Shown in pieces: positions 54,801 to 64,000 of a stretch of DNA of 64,000 nt. Position 1 is the first letter of the stretch, and the number at the start of each line of letters is the position of its first letter. The translations under genes were made by a program, and so were the position numbers. The stretch is from NCBI RefSeq assembly GCF_964355755.1, contig NC_092675.1, positions 4,808,312 to 4,872,311 of the forward strand, written 5' to 3'. The notes beneath the pieces were generated by a model, which saw only the letters and a list, made by a program, of their open reading frames with translations, ran no database searches and was not told the DNA's origin. Source of the stretch: Antedon mediterranea. Its lineage: Eukaryota > Echinodermata > Crinoidea > Comatulida > Antedonidae.

Positions 54801-57800
54801 TTTTCCTAAATGACATTAATAATATTAGGATGCATATGTTTCCTTTAGTTTCTAGCACATACTTTTTTTTTATTCTTTCCTCTAAATGTTTCTATCTCTT
54901 TCTCCATCTGTCGGTCTAATTCAAGATTTAGTAAGATGTCCTTATAAGCAAATGTTTACCAAGGATGTTTACTTTTCAAAAATAATTCACTATTTAAAGT
55001 TTTATTAATTGTCTAATAAAATCAAATACACATTTTCTAAATCGTTCATAATATTTATCATAAATAAATTACACTTATTATAGAAGGAAGTGTAGATAAA
55101 CTGGTTTAATGTAATGTATATAAAACCTTGTATTTAAGTTCAAGTTCATGTTTTCTCTATGGTTTAACCACTGATCATAGAGAAGGCCTCTTCCCATGAT
55201 ACATCCATTTAATGCCTCATTATTGGATAATGTGATATACATGTTTTTTACTACTTATTACAGGACTATTAGGTTCAGATTATTGCAAGGACATATCAAT
55301 TATATAAATTTAAAACCATATTCAACTATTTTCAGGGAAGAGTTAAATTATAATTTGTAATTTAACTCTTTCCTGAAAAGACAAACAAGTTTTATTAATT
55401 GTCTAATAAAATCAAATACACATTTTCTAAGTAGTTTTAGGAATCATTTAGGAATCATTAACAATTCACCGAACATTATTAATAAAACAATACATAGAAA
55501 CATGAAAATCACATTGAAAAAAAAGTTGAAAAAAAGAACGACGAATCCCAACACCAGTTTTGACCTATGACACATACAAATCTTGCTTGGATTAAATCTC
55601 TGGATATATAAGATGATTCAGCGGATTATTAGTTGAACCTGGCAACCATCAATTTTATCCCATCCCTTAGGGTATAGTAATTGCACAGTAGTCAGACTTT
55701 TGATTGAATTATTAGTCTTCATTTCTGATATTGTTTTACCTTTGCCATACAATATTAAGTTTACATGCATTGATACAATTAAAATAACATTATATAGTGA
55801 CACAACTTCCAAAATAAATATAAAAGTACTGTATTTCCAACATAAATCCTGTATTTCCTTTTGTTTACTTTGTAATTTAAATTGATTTATTTATAGTAAT
55901 TCTTCTAGAAAAGACAAAATTCTGCTAGAAGACCAAATCAGTTTTCTTTTAATATAACAAACTGTAAAATACTGTTTTTAATTATATATTTATTGACAAA
56001 ATTACTATATTTCATGCTTAAAATATTATTTTCAGTTTATTATACAATTAAGAAGTGTTTATATACTTTTTAAAACGTATTTACTTCCTCAGCTTCCTTC
56101 CATAGTTATTAATTATACTAAAAAACTTAAATGTAAATTCATATTTTCTATTTTCTAGTGGTGTATAAATGGATCATGCATTCATATAAATTATCAGGAT
56201 GGTGGATGGAGTAAGTGGACTGCATGGACAGTGTGCTCTAGAGTTTGTGGTATTGGTGTCAGCAAGCGACGCAGATATTGTGATAAGCCCAGGTAAGTGT
56301 AATTGTACGGAATAAAAGAGTTGTATCCAGTAAGATAGAGGAGTTAAACATGTGGATAGGAAGAAAATACAAAAAAACATGAATCAAGCTATTAGCAGCG
56401 GTGCCTGCCATAAGCCTTGCTTTTTTGCAGGCTAGGCCTAGTTGTATTCACCCAAAAAGGTGTAAGTGAAAATAGTTCATAGACCCATGTTATAAAACAA
56501 ATAATGCACAAGTCTAAATTTTGTGCATTAGTGGAGTGGAGATGCGCACTCTCGGGTATTCAGAATGTCGTGCATGTCGCACCCTTGTATACTTATTTGT
56601 ATACTATGAAAAATTAGCATGATAATCATCTCACTTGTATGATTTTGTAACTTTTCAGAGCTCAGTTTGGTGGCAAAAAATGTGAAGGAAAATCATTTGA
56701 ATATAAATTGTGCAATACACAGGTAAGATGATTAAGCCTCTGAAATTCTCAAATGAAATTGTTAATGTCATAGTCATGTAAAATAATCCTTCAACTATGC
56801 AGATGCATTTTAATGACTTCTGTTTCTCTGTCGTGTTTTGTGTATGATTTATAACAGATTGCCATGACCGTAATATACACACATACTACTGTTCAGGAGG
56901 CTACAGTATATGCTTTCTACATTTATTGACCTAATATTGGCAATTCATGGTATTATTGCGCAGTATGAAACGATCACGCAGTCTCTTTTTAAGGTCTACA
57001 AGAAAAATTCTTCTTGCTCACTTATAAATGACACATCATCAAACTAATGGAGACTCCTCCCAAAGCGTCATAATGACACAGTCCTCACCCATGATGAAGA
57101 GCAGCATGTCTATAATTCATTATTTCCATCCAGTAATTCAATTGAGTCAAATGTCTGGAATAAACTATACACCATATAAATAGTATAATAATAAAGTATA
57201 GAACATTTTTACTAAAATTATTAAAACCCAGTCGCACAATAGATTTTAAAGCTATGTATTTTTCCTACCACAACTGCATAGTATGGTGCCATTAATGGGA
57301 CTTGGATTATTGCAAGTCCTTGTGTCTATGATAATAACTCTTTCCAAGGAAGCAATTATTTAATTTATTTGCCTCAGACATCATTCAATAAACTGATGTC
57401 TTTTTCTGGCAGACAAAAATCCGTTTTAATTGGGAAACAAGCTTGTTTTGGAGTATGACGTTAGCAAGTTTGTGCTTTTACATTCATTTTGTATTATGTT
57501 GAAATACAATATAATTTAATATGCTCTATAATAAATACCAACCATATACACACTGTAGGATTCCTTTGTACAGAACAAATGCAAACATATATCGTATTTC
57601 TATCCAGTATTTGATCATAATTGGTCATTTTCGGTCAAGCCACACAAACCACTCATGGCTATTGATCAGTGTGTCTTTATTATAATATAATCAACAATTA
57701 CTATTAATAAATGCAGAAAAAAAGAAGAAATTGAGGGTGAAATGAAAATGGGAATATCTGAGAAGGAAGTGAGTGGACTATATGGATTAAAATGGGAAAG

Positions 57801-60800
57801 ATTTAAGGAAAAGTGGATGATAATAGTGAAATACCATGGGATATATGTAGAATTAGATAATCCTACTAGGGCTACTTTCATATTATAACATAAATAACAA
57901 AGATGTTATTTATACAGTATGGAAGACTACATTATAAAAGAGCTAGAAATCGTTGTTTTAGCTCTACTATTAAAATAAAAAATATTTGGTCACAAAAATA
58001 AAAATAAAACAATTAGACAGAAAATATTAAAGCAAAACAGAAAAATGAAACAGAAAAGACAGAAAACATAAGATAGAAAATGTGGAAACAAAAACTCAGA
58101 AAATGTTAAAACAAGACTCCGAAACCCCCCCCCTCCCAAAAAAAAAACAAAATGTGAAAACAAAAAGTCAATGTTAAAAGTGTAAATTTCAATATATTGC
58201 ACTTTATATACACAGAAAACATGCTTTAATATAGTATGATACAGACTATTTACTCACCAGCACCTCATTGTTAAAACTTCAGTGATATGATAATTTAATT
58301 AAATAATATTACACTTTATTTCTCATGCTTTTAATCTAATTATGAATGTTTCTTTCTCAATTCAGATCATTTAACGCCGGAATGACTTTGTACTTTTATT
58401 CTTTGTTCTACAGGATTGTGGAAATCCAATTCAAGACCCCAGAGCTGACAAATGTAAGGACAACTTGTCCAACTGGCTACATGAAGGGGAACCACACTCT
58501 TGGGTTCCTTCAGAACTTCTTAATAGTAGGTACTCTCCACGTTTATGGTTTGGAATGTTGAGAGGTTTCATTCTTGGGTGTTGTTTTTAGAATGGTACTG
58601 TAGTAGCAATATAGCTTGGTGATTAAATTACATGCTTGCTAATTCCAGGGTGCAAAGTTCAAATCCTGTCTGGCACATTATCAGGATTTGTTTTCATGAC
58701 CAAAACTGTGCCACTACCTAAGAAACATGGGGTGGGGAAGAAGTAATTTAAAATGGATTATGTCATACATGACATGTGTTTGATATAAATTTGTTTATAC
58801 TGGTTTCACCTGATATGTGTCATATGTAGTCTGGACAGGTGTGTATCACCAGCACATGTCCCTTATGTCATTAATTTATGATGGGTTACAAACAAAGGTG
58901 TCATAACTAGGGCAACATGTGATTCTGAAATTCATTTTCTGAGGTTTTTTTTAGAAAATTCAATCTTGACATTTATAACACAACAGTCAATCATGTTAAT
59001 CATGTTGTTACATTTCATATGTATATGAAAAGTTTAGTTTAGGCATTAGTTTCACAAGTTATTTTTTATGTATAGATTGCCTGATAAAGTAATTAATTAA
59101 TTAATTATTAATAATAATAATTAATATTTTCATTCATAGACATATTAAAGGGACCATGTCAAAATTATTCTACTGCAGTTACTGCAGTAACTACATCTAT
59201 ATATATTTTGTTTACGATTTACCCTGTTTGCAAAGTTTTTTTGGGTATACACACTGCAGTAACTGAGGACGATCGAAGTATTTTGATCGAAACGCCGAAA
59301 AACAGTTCTTTTCATAACTAAATATACGTAGTGACCGCAAACTTAAAATCAAAATTCAGTAGAATCATTTTGAAATGATCCCTAATATATAAACACATAG
59401 TTAAAAGTTTCTCATATACACACATTATTCAAAGAAGACTGTAGCAGTTGATTTAATCATACTAGTCAATAATAAAGAAAGCATTAATAAGCTAGCTCGT
59501 AAGGTTACTGTACTATTTTGTTCAGTGTAATGATGATTTTGCTATCTCGCTTTTAGTACATGTATTCTTATTATGATATCTGACACTGATTAACATAGCT
59601 GTCTTGCATTTAGGAAGTCTTTCGTGTAAGTTATCCTGTGTGTCACTCAACACAAAATCAGTGGTGGTCACTGATCAGAACGTCATTGATGGTGTTGCAT
59701 GCTCGTATGAAAACCCACATGGTATTTGCATTGAAGGGAGATGTGTGGTGAGTAAACAATTTTAACTGCTGTTTGAATTTAAAGGAATATTATTAAATTA
59801 TCATCTCTCTATTGCCGAGTGGGATTGCTACAAAAAAATGTTCACACACTAAGATTGAGTCATGGATTGCATCCGACAAATACATGCAATTGCTGAAAAA
59901 AAAAACCAAAATGCTGTAGGTAATAATGGCAGGATATCAATTGAGATAGGACTACGTCCAAAACAATTAAACAAAATTCTAAATCAAGACTTAATAACAT
60001 AAACAGCCAGGGGATGACAAGAGAAATGACAAGCTTTCTTAACTTAAAAAATAGATGTTGTTTAGATTTGAAAATAGGCCTACATATATCTATCTATATT
60101 TTACGTTCATCAATAGTCAAATTTTGTTTTAAGCATTGTAATATTTCAAATTGTTATTTTATACACAATCTGAAAATTCATAAACAGTGAAACATCTTTT
60201 GAAACCGTAATGAAATTAAGGATAGAGATTTTTCAGAGTGTTCATGGTTTTGAAAGAATCAACTGAAAATACTTTTCCATGAGTTGAAACAACAGTCACT
60301 GTACTTTGGTAGATATCATGTAGTCCATCACATGGAAATTACATTTCTCATAGTTAACATGCCTCAAATAATTTTGGAAGTGTAATTCAATACCTATGGG
60401 AATGGCCAATTTATATCAAATATGTTTTGTGATTTGAGGCATGTCTTGAAATTCTAGATGGGGTTAGGTTATGTATGTTATGTAGACATGTTAAATGTCA
60501 ATAAATATTTCTGGATTACTTTTACAGTATTGATTAATGTAAAAGTTGTACAAAGATAGTGTTTCTACCTGATACTTTATTAACTGTTTTATAATTGTTG
60601 AAAAAGAGATGTTTTATTTGTAGTTAGTATAAATAAAAAAAAAATGAAAACATAATAACTCAATCAATATAAGACAGGATTTTATTGTATTTTTGATTAA
60701 GAGAATTGGCTGTGACAAGGTTTTAGGATCGAAAGTCGAGATTGACAGATGTGGTGTATGTGGAGGGAATAATTCAACATGCAGAGAAATCGATTCTTCA

Positions 60801-63272
60801 AAAAGAAGACGTTTAAAGAGAAGTAAGTGTATTAACAAATTGTTTTGTGCACTCATAGAGATCACTATAATATCTCTATGGTGCACTCCATGTGCCAACA
60901 ATGTTGATTTGTCATGATGTGGCCATGACGATCGTCATCCTATGAGCAGGTTATGTCATGTAATTCACAAGTTACGCATGCTAGCAAGTTTAGACGTGTT
61001 TCTTAACTTTATTGCATCAACAACAAAACGTTGACAGACAATAAACAATGACGCATCAATGTGAATGTCCTAAATCACAAATCGAAAGCAAGATTTTATT
61101 TTTTGTAAAGAATAAAATTAACATTTAATAAAGAATCACATAAAATAGGTTTAAAATTATTCACAGATTGTTTTGTAGGCCTATGTACAATAACAATGAA
61201 AACTGTTTCACTTGTTGACACCCACAATAATGCAATGCACAATATCTGCTTTTGGTTATAATAAATAAGAATACAAGACTTGAGATGTAAAGTTATTCTT
61301 GATGTTTTAGTTTCAGCCTCTTGCCCAAATTAGGTCAAACTTGACATGTGTTCATATGTACATGTCTAGACCATATATAGGAAATGATAGTAAATGTTAA
61401 ATCTCCTATGGGTATCGTTTTGCATCTAATCATGTTGTAAAATGTTTTTTTACTTATAAAATGGCATCAAAGTTTCTTATTTTTGTGTTATTGCACACTA
61501 GCATCATGAAAGTACTTTTTAATGGTGTCTATTATTATATTTATTGCCTCGGAATGATACCTAAAAAACTGAATGCTCATTAATGCAATGTATTAATAGA
61601 AACAAATTATTTTCTGTTCCATGATCCCTGATCTTTTCTTTAATTTATTTTGTGAAAATGTGCATTTAATATAATAGTTCAGTTCCTTAACATTATGCAA
61701 TATCACATATTTATTATGGAGTCATGGCGAAGAGCCCTGGTTTAGCACTTCTAAGAGACCCTCCAATACTGGGTAGTTGCATTAAACTGCTCATGCGCTG
61801 GGGTCCCTTAAGCTCTGGGCCCCTGGTTTAGCACTCCTAAGAGACCCTCCAATACTGGGTAGTTGCATTAAACTGCTCATGCGCTGGGGTCCCTTAAGCT
61901 CTGTGCCCCTGGTTTAGCACTCCTAAGAGACCCTCCAACACTGGGTAGTTGCATTAAACTGCTCATGCGCTGGGGTCCCTTAAGCTCTGGGCCCCTGGTT
62001 TAGCACTCCTAAGAGACCCTCCAATACTGGGTAGTTGCATTAAACTGCTCATGCTCTGGGGTCCCTTAAGCTCTGGTCCCCCTTAAGCTCTGTGCCCCTG
62101 GTTTAGCACTCCTAAGAGACCCTCCAACACTGGTTAGTTGCATTGAACTGCTCATGCTCTGGGCCCCCTTAAGCTCTGGGCCCCTAGTTTAGCACTTCTA
62201 AGGGGCCCTCCAACACTGGTTAGTTGCATTGAACTGCTCTGGGGTTCCTTCTTAAGCTCTGGGCCCCTGAGTTTAGCCAGTGAGCAATCATAGTTGTTAC
62301 ACCACTGTCTGGAGTTGAATCATAACACATGAATGATGCATCAGTGTAATATGAAGCTAGGCATAATATAGCCTACAGTTCACCAAAGATCTTCATAGCA
62401 CCATATAATAAAAAAAAAAATAGTAGATACGAGGCACCCCATTTATTGTTAAAGCTTGTTATAAATAATAAACATGATATACAATTTGTCTAGTAACAGA
62501 AGTGGATTCTTGATTTTATTACAGCATATCAAGTGGCACTTAAAATACCAATAGGAGCATATGACATTAGAGTACAAGAGGTCACTAAAAGCAATCATTT
62601 TTTAGGTAAATTAAGTTTTTTTACTCTCTATCTCTTAACATAATTGTTTGCTACTGCATTAAAAATAAATCATTACCGAAACAGTATACAGTAATTAAAA
62701 ATAAGATAAATGGTTTTGTCATAACATATTATTAGAATGTTATTGTATTAAGTCTTTATCTTGATATTATCTTAACCGTAGATTAGAGGGAGCTATTCAT
62801 TTTCCAATACTAAATCATGATGATGATACCTCCTTGATCTTAAATGTATAAAGAAAGTCATTGAAAGTTTTATAAAGTGATGTAACCAAATTTGTCAGTA
62901 GTTTCTCAAAATGTTTTTGCTATGTTTCTATGTTTATATCTCTGAGTGCATGCTCAGGGGGGGGGGGGGGAAATATGGTGTGGGAATTATACTCAGATTG
63001 CATTTACAATATATTTACAAAATTCTAGATTTAGCTTTAATTATAGTGTGAGATTATACTTGAGCTATACAGTATTAAATATCAATCATATAGTTTTCTT
63101 TATTTTAGCCCTAAAAGATGATTTACATAGACGGTATATATTAAACAGTAAGAGCACACAGGGGCCATCATGTGAATTTGTCTATCATAGAGTTAGCTTT
63201 GTGTACATTAATGAAGATGGGCTTGAGATACTTAAAGCACGAGGTCCAATGCGGTCCAACCTAACAGTATTG
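39846..63272 (+). CDS. ADAMTS-family secreted zinc metalloprotease (5' exon and 3' end unresolved)
   Basis: Seventeen phase-consistent exons: 39846-39894, 40255-40643, 42278-42392, 43278-43474, 44380-44463, 47728-47866, 50917-51025, 51960-52100, 53442-53553, 53818-53937, 56159-56292, 56659-56722, 58414-58525, 59614-59747, 60702-60822, 62525-62605, 63109-63272 (755 codons). In order: prodomain (CEHYEHITPYR, a FGEQF motif, a CFYQG cysteine-switch-like stretch); proprotein convertase site RSKR in exon 4, followed by the catalytic start ERPYFVETLVAVD; zinc site HEVGHMLGMIHD, split by an intron after HEVGHM; Met-turn VMSS; disintegrin-like LPGELYSRDQQC; central thrombospondin-1 repeat GGWSKWTAWTVCSRVCGIGV; Cys-rich region with CKLSCVSLN, CIEGRCV and DRCGVCGG; spacer with IPIGAYDI and RGPMRSNLTVL. 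The signal-peptide exon upstream was not found. After 63272 a GTAAGA donor suggests more exons; read-through would instead stop at 63341. The subfamily is not assigned, and the catalytic domain is divergent. Confidence 0.93.
40708..41093. mobile_element. MITE family 5, diverged copy
   Basis: Resembles 42441-42815 at both ends (GTTCTGTTGGCAGC...AATAACTGATTAATAA at the left; AATGGCTTTTCAGTGTTATGCAGC at the right) and in middle words. Old and diverged; in an ADAMTS intron. Confidence 0.45.
42441..42815. mobile_element. MITE family 5
   Basis: Left end GGGTCCTGTTTCTGCTG and right end (reverse complement) AGGTCTGTTTCTGCTGC are imperfect inverted repeats, with TA next to each end. About 375 bp, no coding capacity, in an ADAMTS intron. 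Confidence 0.65.
43925..44126. mobile_element. MITE family 4 (TCTTTCACAC ends)
   Basis: Inverted ends AACCTTCTTTCACAC and (reverse complement) AAGGGTCTTTCACAC with CCGGCA in both arms, flanked by TA. Internal CAAATCGAA / TTCGATTTG words also face each other, so it folds back. In the intron before ADAMTS exon 44380-44463. Confidence 0.75.
44464..47727. other. Large ADAMTS intron
   Basis: 3.3 kb between catalytic-domain exons. Short open frames (for example about 44507-44824) have no recognised similarity and low coding character. No repeat could be classified. Confidence 0.4.
48108..48422 (+). mobile_element. tRNA-derived SINE, family 4
   Basis: Head with GTGGCACAGTGTGTTGG and box B GGGTTCAAATCC, then a body with GTGTCCTTAGACAAGACACT, a core found in many animal SINEs, and a tail of (AAT)n. 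In the intron after ADAMTS exon 47728-47866. Confidence 0.7.
50500..50840. repeat. Two tandem copies of a unit of about 170 bp
   Basis: The stretch CCAAAAATATTACCTATTTA ... TTTTGAGTCA occurs twice in a row (about 50518-50673 and 50684-50832) with small differences. In the intron before the zinc-site exon. Confidence 0.88.
51078..51352 (+). mobile_element. tRNA-derived SINE, family 1, copy 2
   Basis: Same head, body and A-rich tail as 3328-3571, nearly identical apart from a few substitutions and an indel near TTTTATAAGGATC. It splits the intron between the two halves of the zinc-binding motif of the ADAMTS gene. Confidence 0.88.
51353..51620. repeat. 16-bp minisatellite, about 16 copies
   Basis: Unit GGGGTGTTCCTGAATA with variants GGGGTGTCCCTTGAATA and GGGGTGTCCCCTGAATA. 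Directly follows the SINE tail. Minus-strand open frames here (PLFRGHPYSGT repeats) are by-products. Confidence 0.92.
52478..52665. repeat. Dispersed repeat related to the 86-bp minisatellite
   Basis: Begins ACAGTGGCATAACACGGAGG and ends GGGTTTAGCCAGTGAGC. The same start and end words and inner GGCCCCTGGTTTAG / CCCTCCAA words occur at 61720-62310, where the inner part is amplified. Confidence 0.65.
52700..53015 (+). mobile_element. Possible Tx1/L1-like LINE C-terminal fragment
   Basis: An open frame at 52632-53012 ends with NNITIHFLIKLICILGKTFI...EGYMFYMQF and a TTCAATAAAGA signal. Its layout (hydrophobic LGK-type segment, then end of frame, then AATAAA) is like the fragment at 5940-6658. 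Weak similarity; could be chance. Confidence 0.35.
54997..55430. repeat. 44-bp direct repeat flanking a hairpin
   Basis: A 44-bp word starting AAGTTTTATTAATTGTCTAA is at 54997-55040 and, identical, at 55387-55430. Just before the second copy, 55329-55350 and 55358-55379 form a 22-bp stem with one G-U pair and a 7-nt loop. Could be a duplicated segment or a remnant element. Confidence 0.7.
58610..58880 (+). mobile_element. Diverged tRNA-derived SINE
   Basis: Head with TATAGCTTGGTGATTAAATT and box B AGTTCAAATCC, then TGGCACATTATCAGGATTTG, similar to the CACATGTCAGGATTTTT of family 1. Body differs; an older relative. Confidence 0.5.
61727..62290. repeat. 86-bp minisatellite, about 6.5 copies
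   Basis: Unit starts TTTAGCACTCCTAAGAGACC at 61741, 61827, 61913, 61999, 62102 and 62188. The spacing is 86 except one unit with a small internal duplication of CCTTAAGCTCTG. GC-richer than its surroundings. In the intron before ADAMTS exon 62525-62605. Confidence 0.92.
62957..62970. repeat. Poly-G run (14 G)
   Basis: Uninterrupted G tract in the last recognised ADAMTS intron, 140 bp before the acceptor. Confidence 0.95.
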
Positions 63273-63669
63273 GTAAGAAAATGTGACATGAATTTAGAAG
63301 ACACATTCTTCTACACAGCAAACAAACAATGGAACCTATAGTACCACACATTTTAAAAACAAGACAGATTTTAAATTTAAAGTAAAGGAATATTTAGCAA
63401 CGTCTCATGAATAAATACATTTTAACTTACTGTAAGACTTTAATATATTTTTTACTTATTATGTTTTATGTCGTATTGTTGAGGGCCCCTTAAAATCAAC
63501 TTCCGCTGGCTGGGTCACTCTCGTGAAATATGGTTGAATAAATAAATAAATAAATAAAGAATGACATGAAATATTATTTTAATAATCAATTTTATACAGT
63601 ATGCTTTTATATGCTATGTTTTATTGTTTTACTGGTTTAATATTTTATTGTTTGTATGTATGTATGTAT
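63273..63669. other. ADAMTS intron or 3' end
   Basis: After the GTAAGA donor the frame stays open to a stop at 63339-63341. An AATAAA lies near 63412. A SINE-like 3' end (CTGGGTCACTCTCGTGAAAT, then (AATA)n) is at about 63510-63560. Whether the gene ends here or splices on cannot be decided from this window. Confidence 0.45.
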
Positions 63670-63816
63670 ATAATGGACCCCAATGGAAATAAGCTGGAAT
63701 GATATTTACTGGCTTTTTGGGTTATCCATGGAAGACTACCGTATATACATTACAATTGTTCTTGTTTACCAATTGTAATGTATATTTGTGTACTTCCGAA
63801 TAAATTCAAATCAAAT
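63670..63816 (+). mobile_element. LINE 3' tail (GGACCCCAATGGAAATAAG family), copy 2
   Basis: GGACCCCAATGGAAATAAG, TTTTTGGGTTATCCATGG, CCGAATAAA, then (AAATC)n. Same family as 34871-35045. A similar CGAATAAA plus (ATTTG)n tail lies on the minus strand at about 48497-48545. Confidence 0.65.
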
Positions 63817-64000
63817 CAAATCAAGAAGAGTCCAGCGCTCTCTTATGCTTTTGTCACATAGCCTGTCACAGTCATGAACAATAACAGCGTGCTAACATTA
63901 CATTAGATAATAAGCATTTAAATTAAATTAAATTAATTTTTGGAAGTGGAGCTTATTGTTACTGGTTCCCTACTGACTCCATTGTTATCCCCCATACACT

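Noticed and set aside
57700-57890. Possible LINE protein fragment (KEVSGLYGLKWERF)
   Set aside because: Short and interrupted; similarity could not be supported without a search.

Overview
The window is eukaryotic nuclear DNA, AT-rich, with GT-AG introns, long introns and many interspersed repeats. Two genes on the + strand anchor it: a complete RACK1 ribosomal scaffold gene and most of an ADAMTS metalloprotease gene. Link (X-link) domain genes, CR1/L2- and Tx1-like LINE ends, tRNA-derived SINEs, many short inverted-repeat elements and a very frequent TAGGCCTA octamer suggest a marine invertebrate deuterostome, most likely an echinoderm. That assignment is inference and was not tested by any search.

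1-30 kb (minus strand) holds a tandem family of small secreted-protein genes. Each has three coding exons: signal peptide plus a PAN/apple-like domain, a 25-nt micro-exon, and one long exon coding three Link domains. Three copies are open from start to stop: B (4018-6994), C (8721-10402) and D (23761-25412). Copy A (1-2325) runs off the window edge and has a frameshift in its first exon. Three remnants are also present: G at 22.2-22.55 kb, E at 16.0-16.2 kb and F at 28.2-29.3 kb. The block B-C-E looks duplicated as G-D-F: flanking DNA aligns through 3.9-12.1 kb and 22.1-27.0 kb, and again around 15.8-16.4 and 28.0-29.4 kb. In the second block most of B is deleted and the PAN pseudo-exon F is interrupted by a 927-bp inverted-repeat element.

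12-22 kb separates the two blocks and is a repeat graveyard. It holds a CR1/L2-type LINE 3' end, an inverted array of 366-bp tRNA-bearing units, tRNA-derived SINEs, a Helitron-like fragment with 23-residue repeats, a degenerate transposon-type gene and several foldback elements.

30.2-35.7 kb is RACK1, with seven coding exons and a 315-residue product. 39.8-63.3 kb is the ADAMTS gene. Seventeen coding exons run in consistent phase from the prodomain through the furin site, zinc protease, disintegrin-like, thrombospondin-1, Cys-rich and spacer domains; the signal-peptide exon and the far 3' end are not resolved. Its introns hold minisatellites, SINEs and MITEs.

The most unusual signals are (i) the PAN + triple-Link gene family with its duplication history, and (ii) the octamer TAGGCCTA, about 25 exact copies. 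Comparison of paralogs shows it repeatedly as a clean insertion of GGCC plus a duplicated TA, including inside coding exons and at splice donors.
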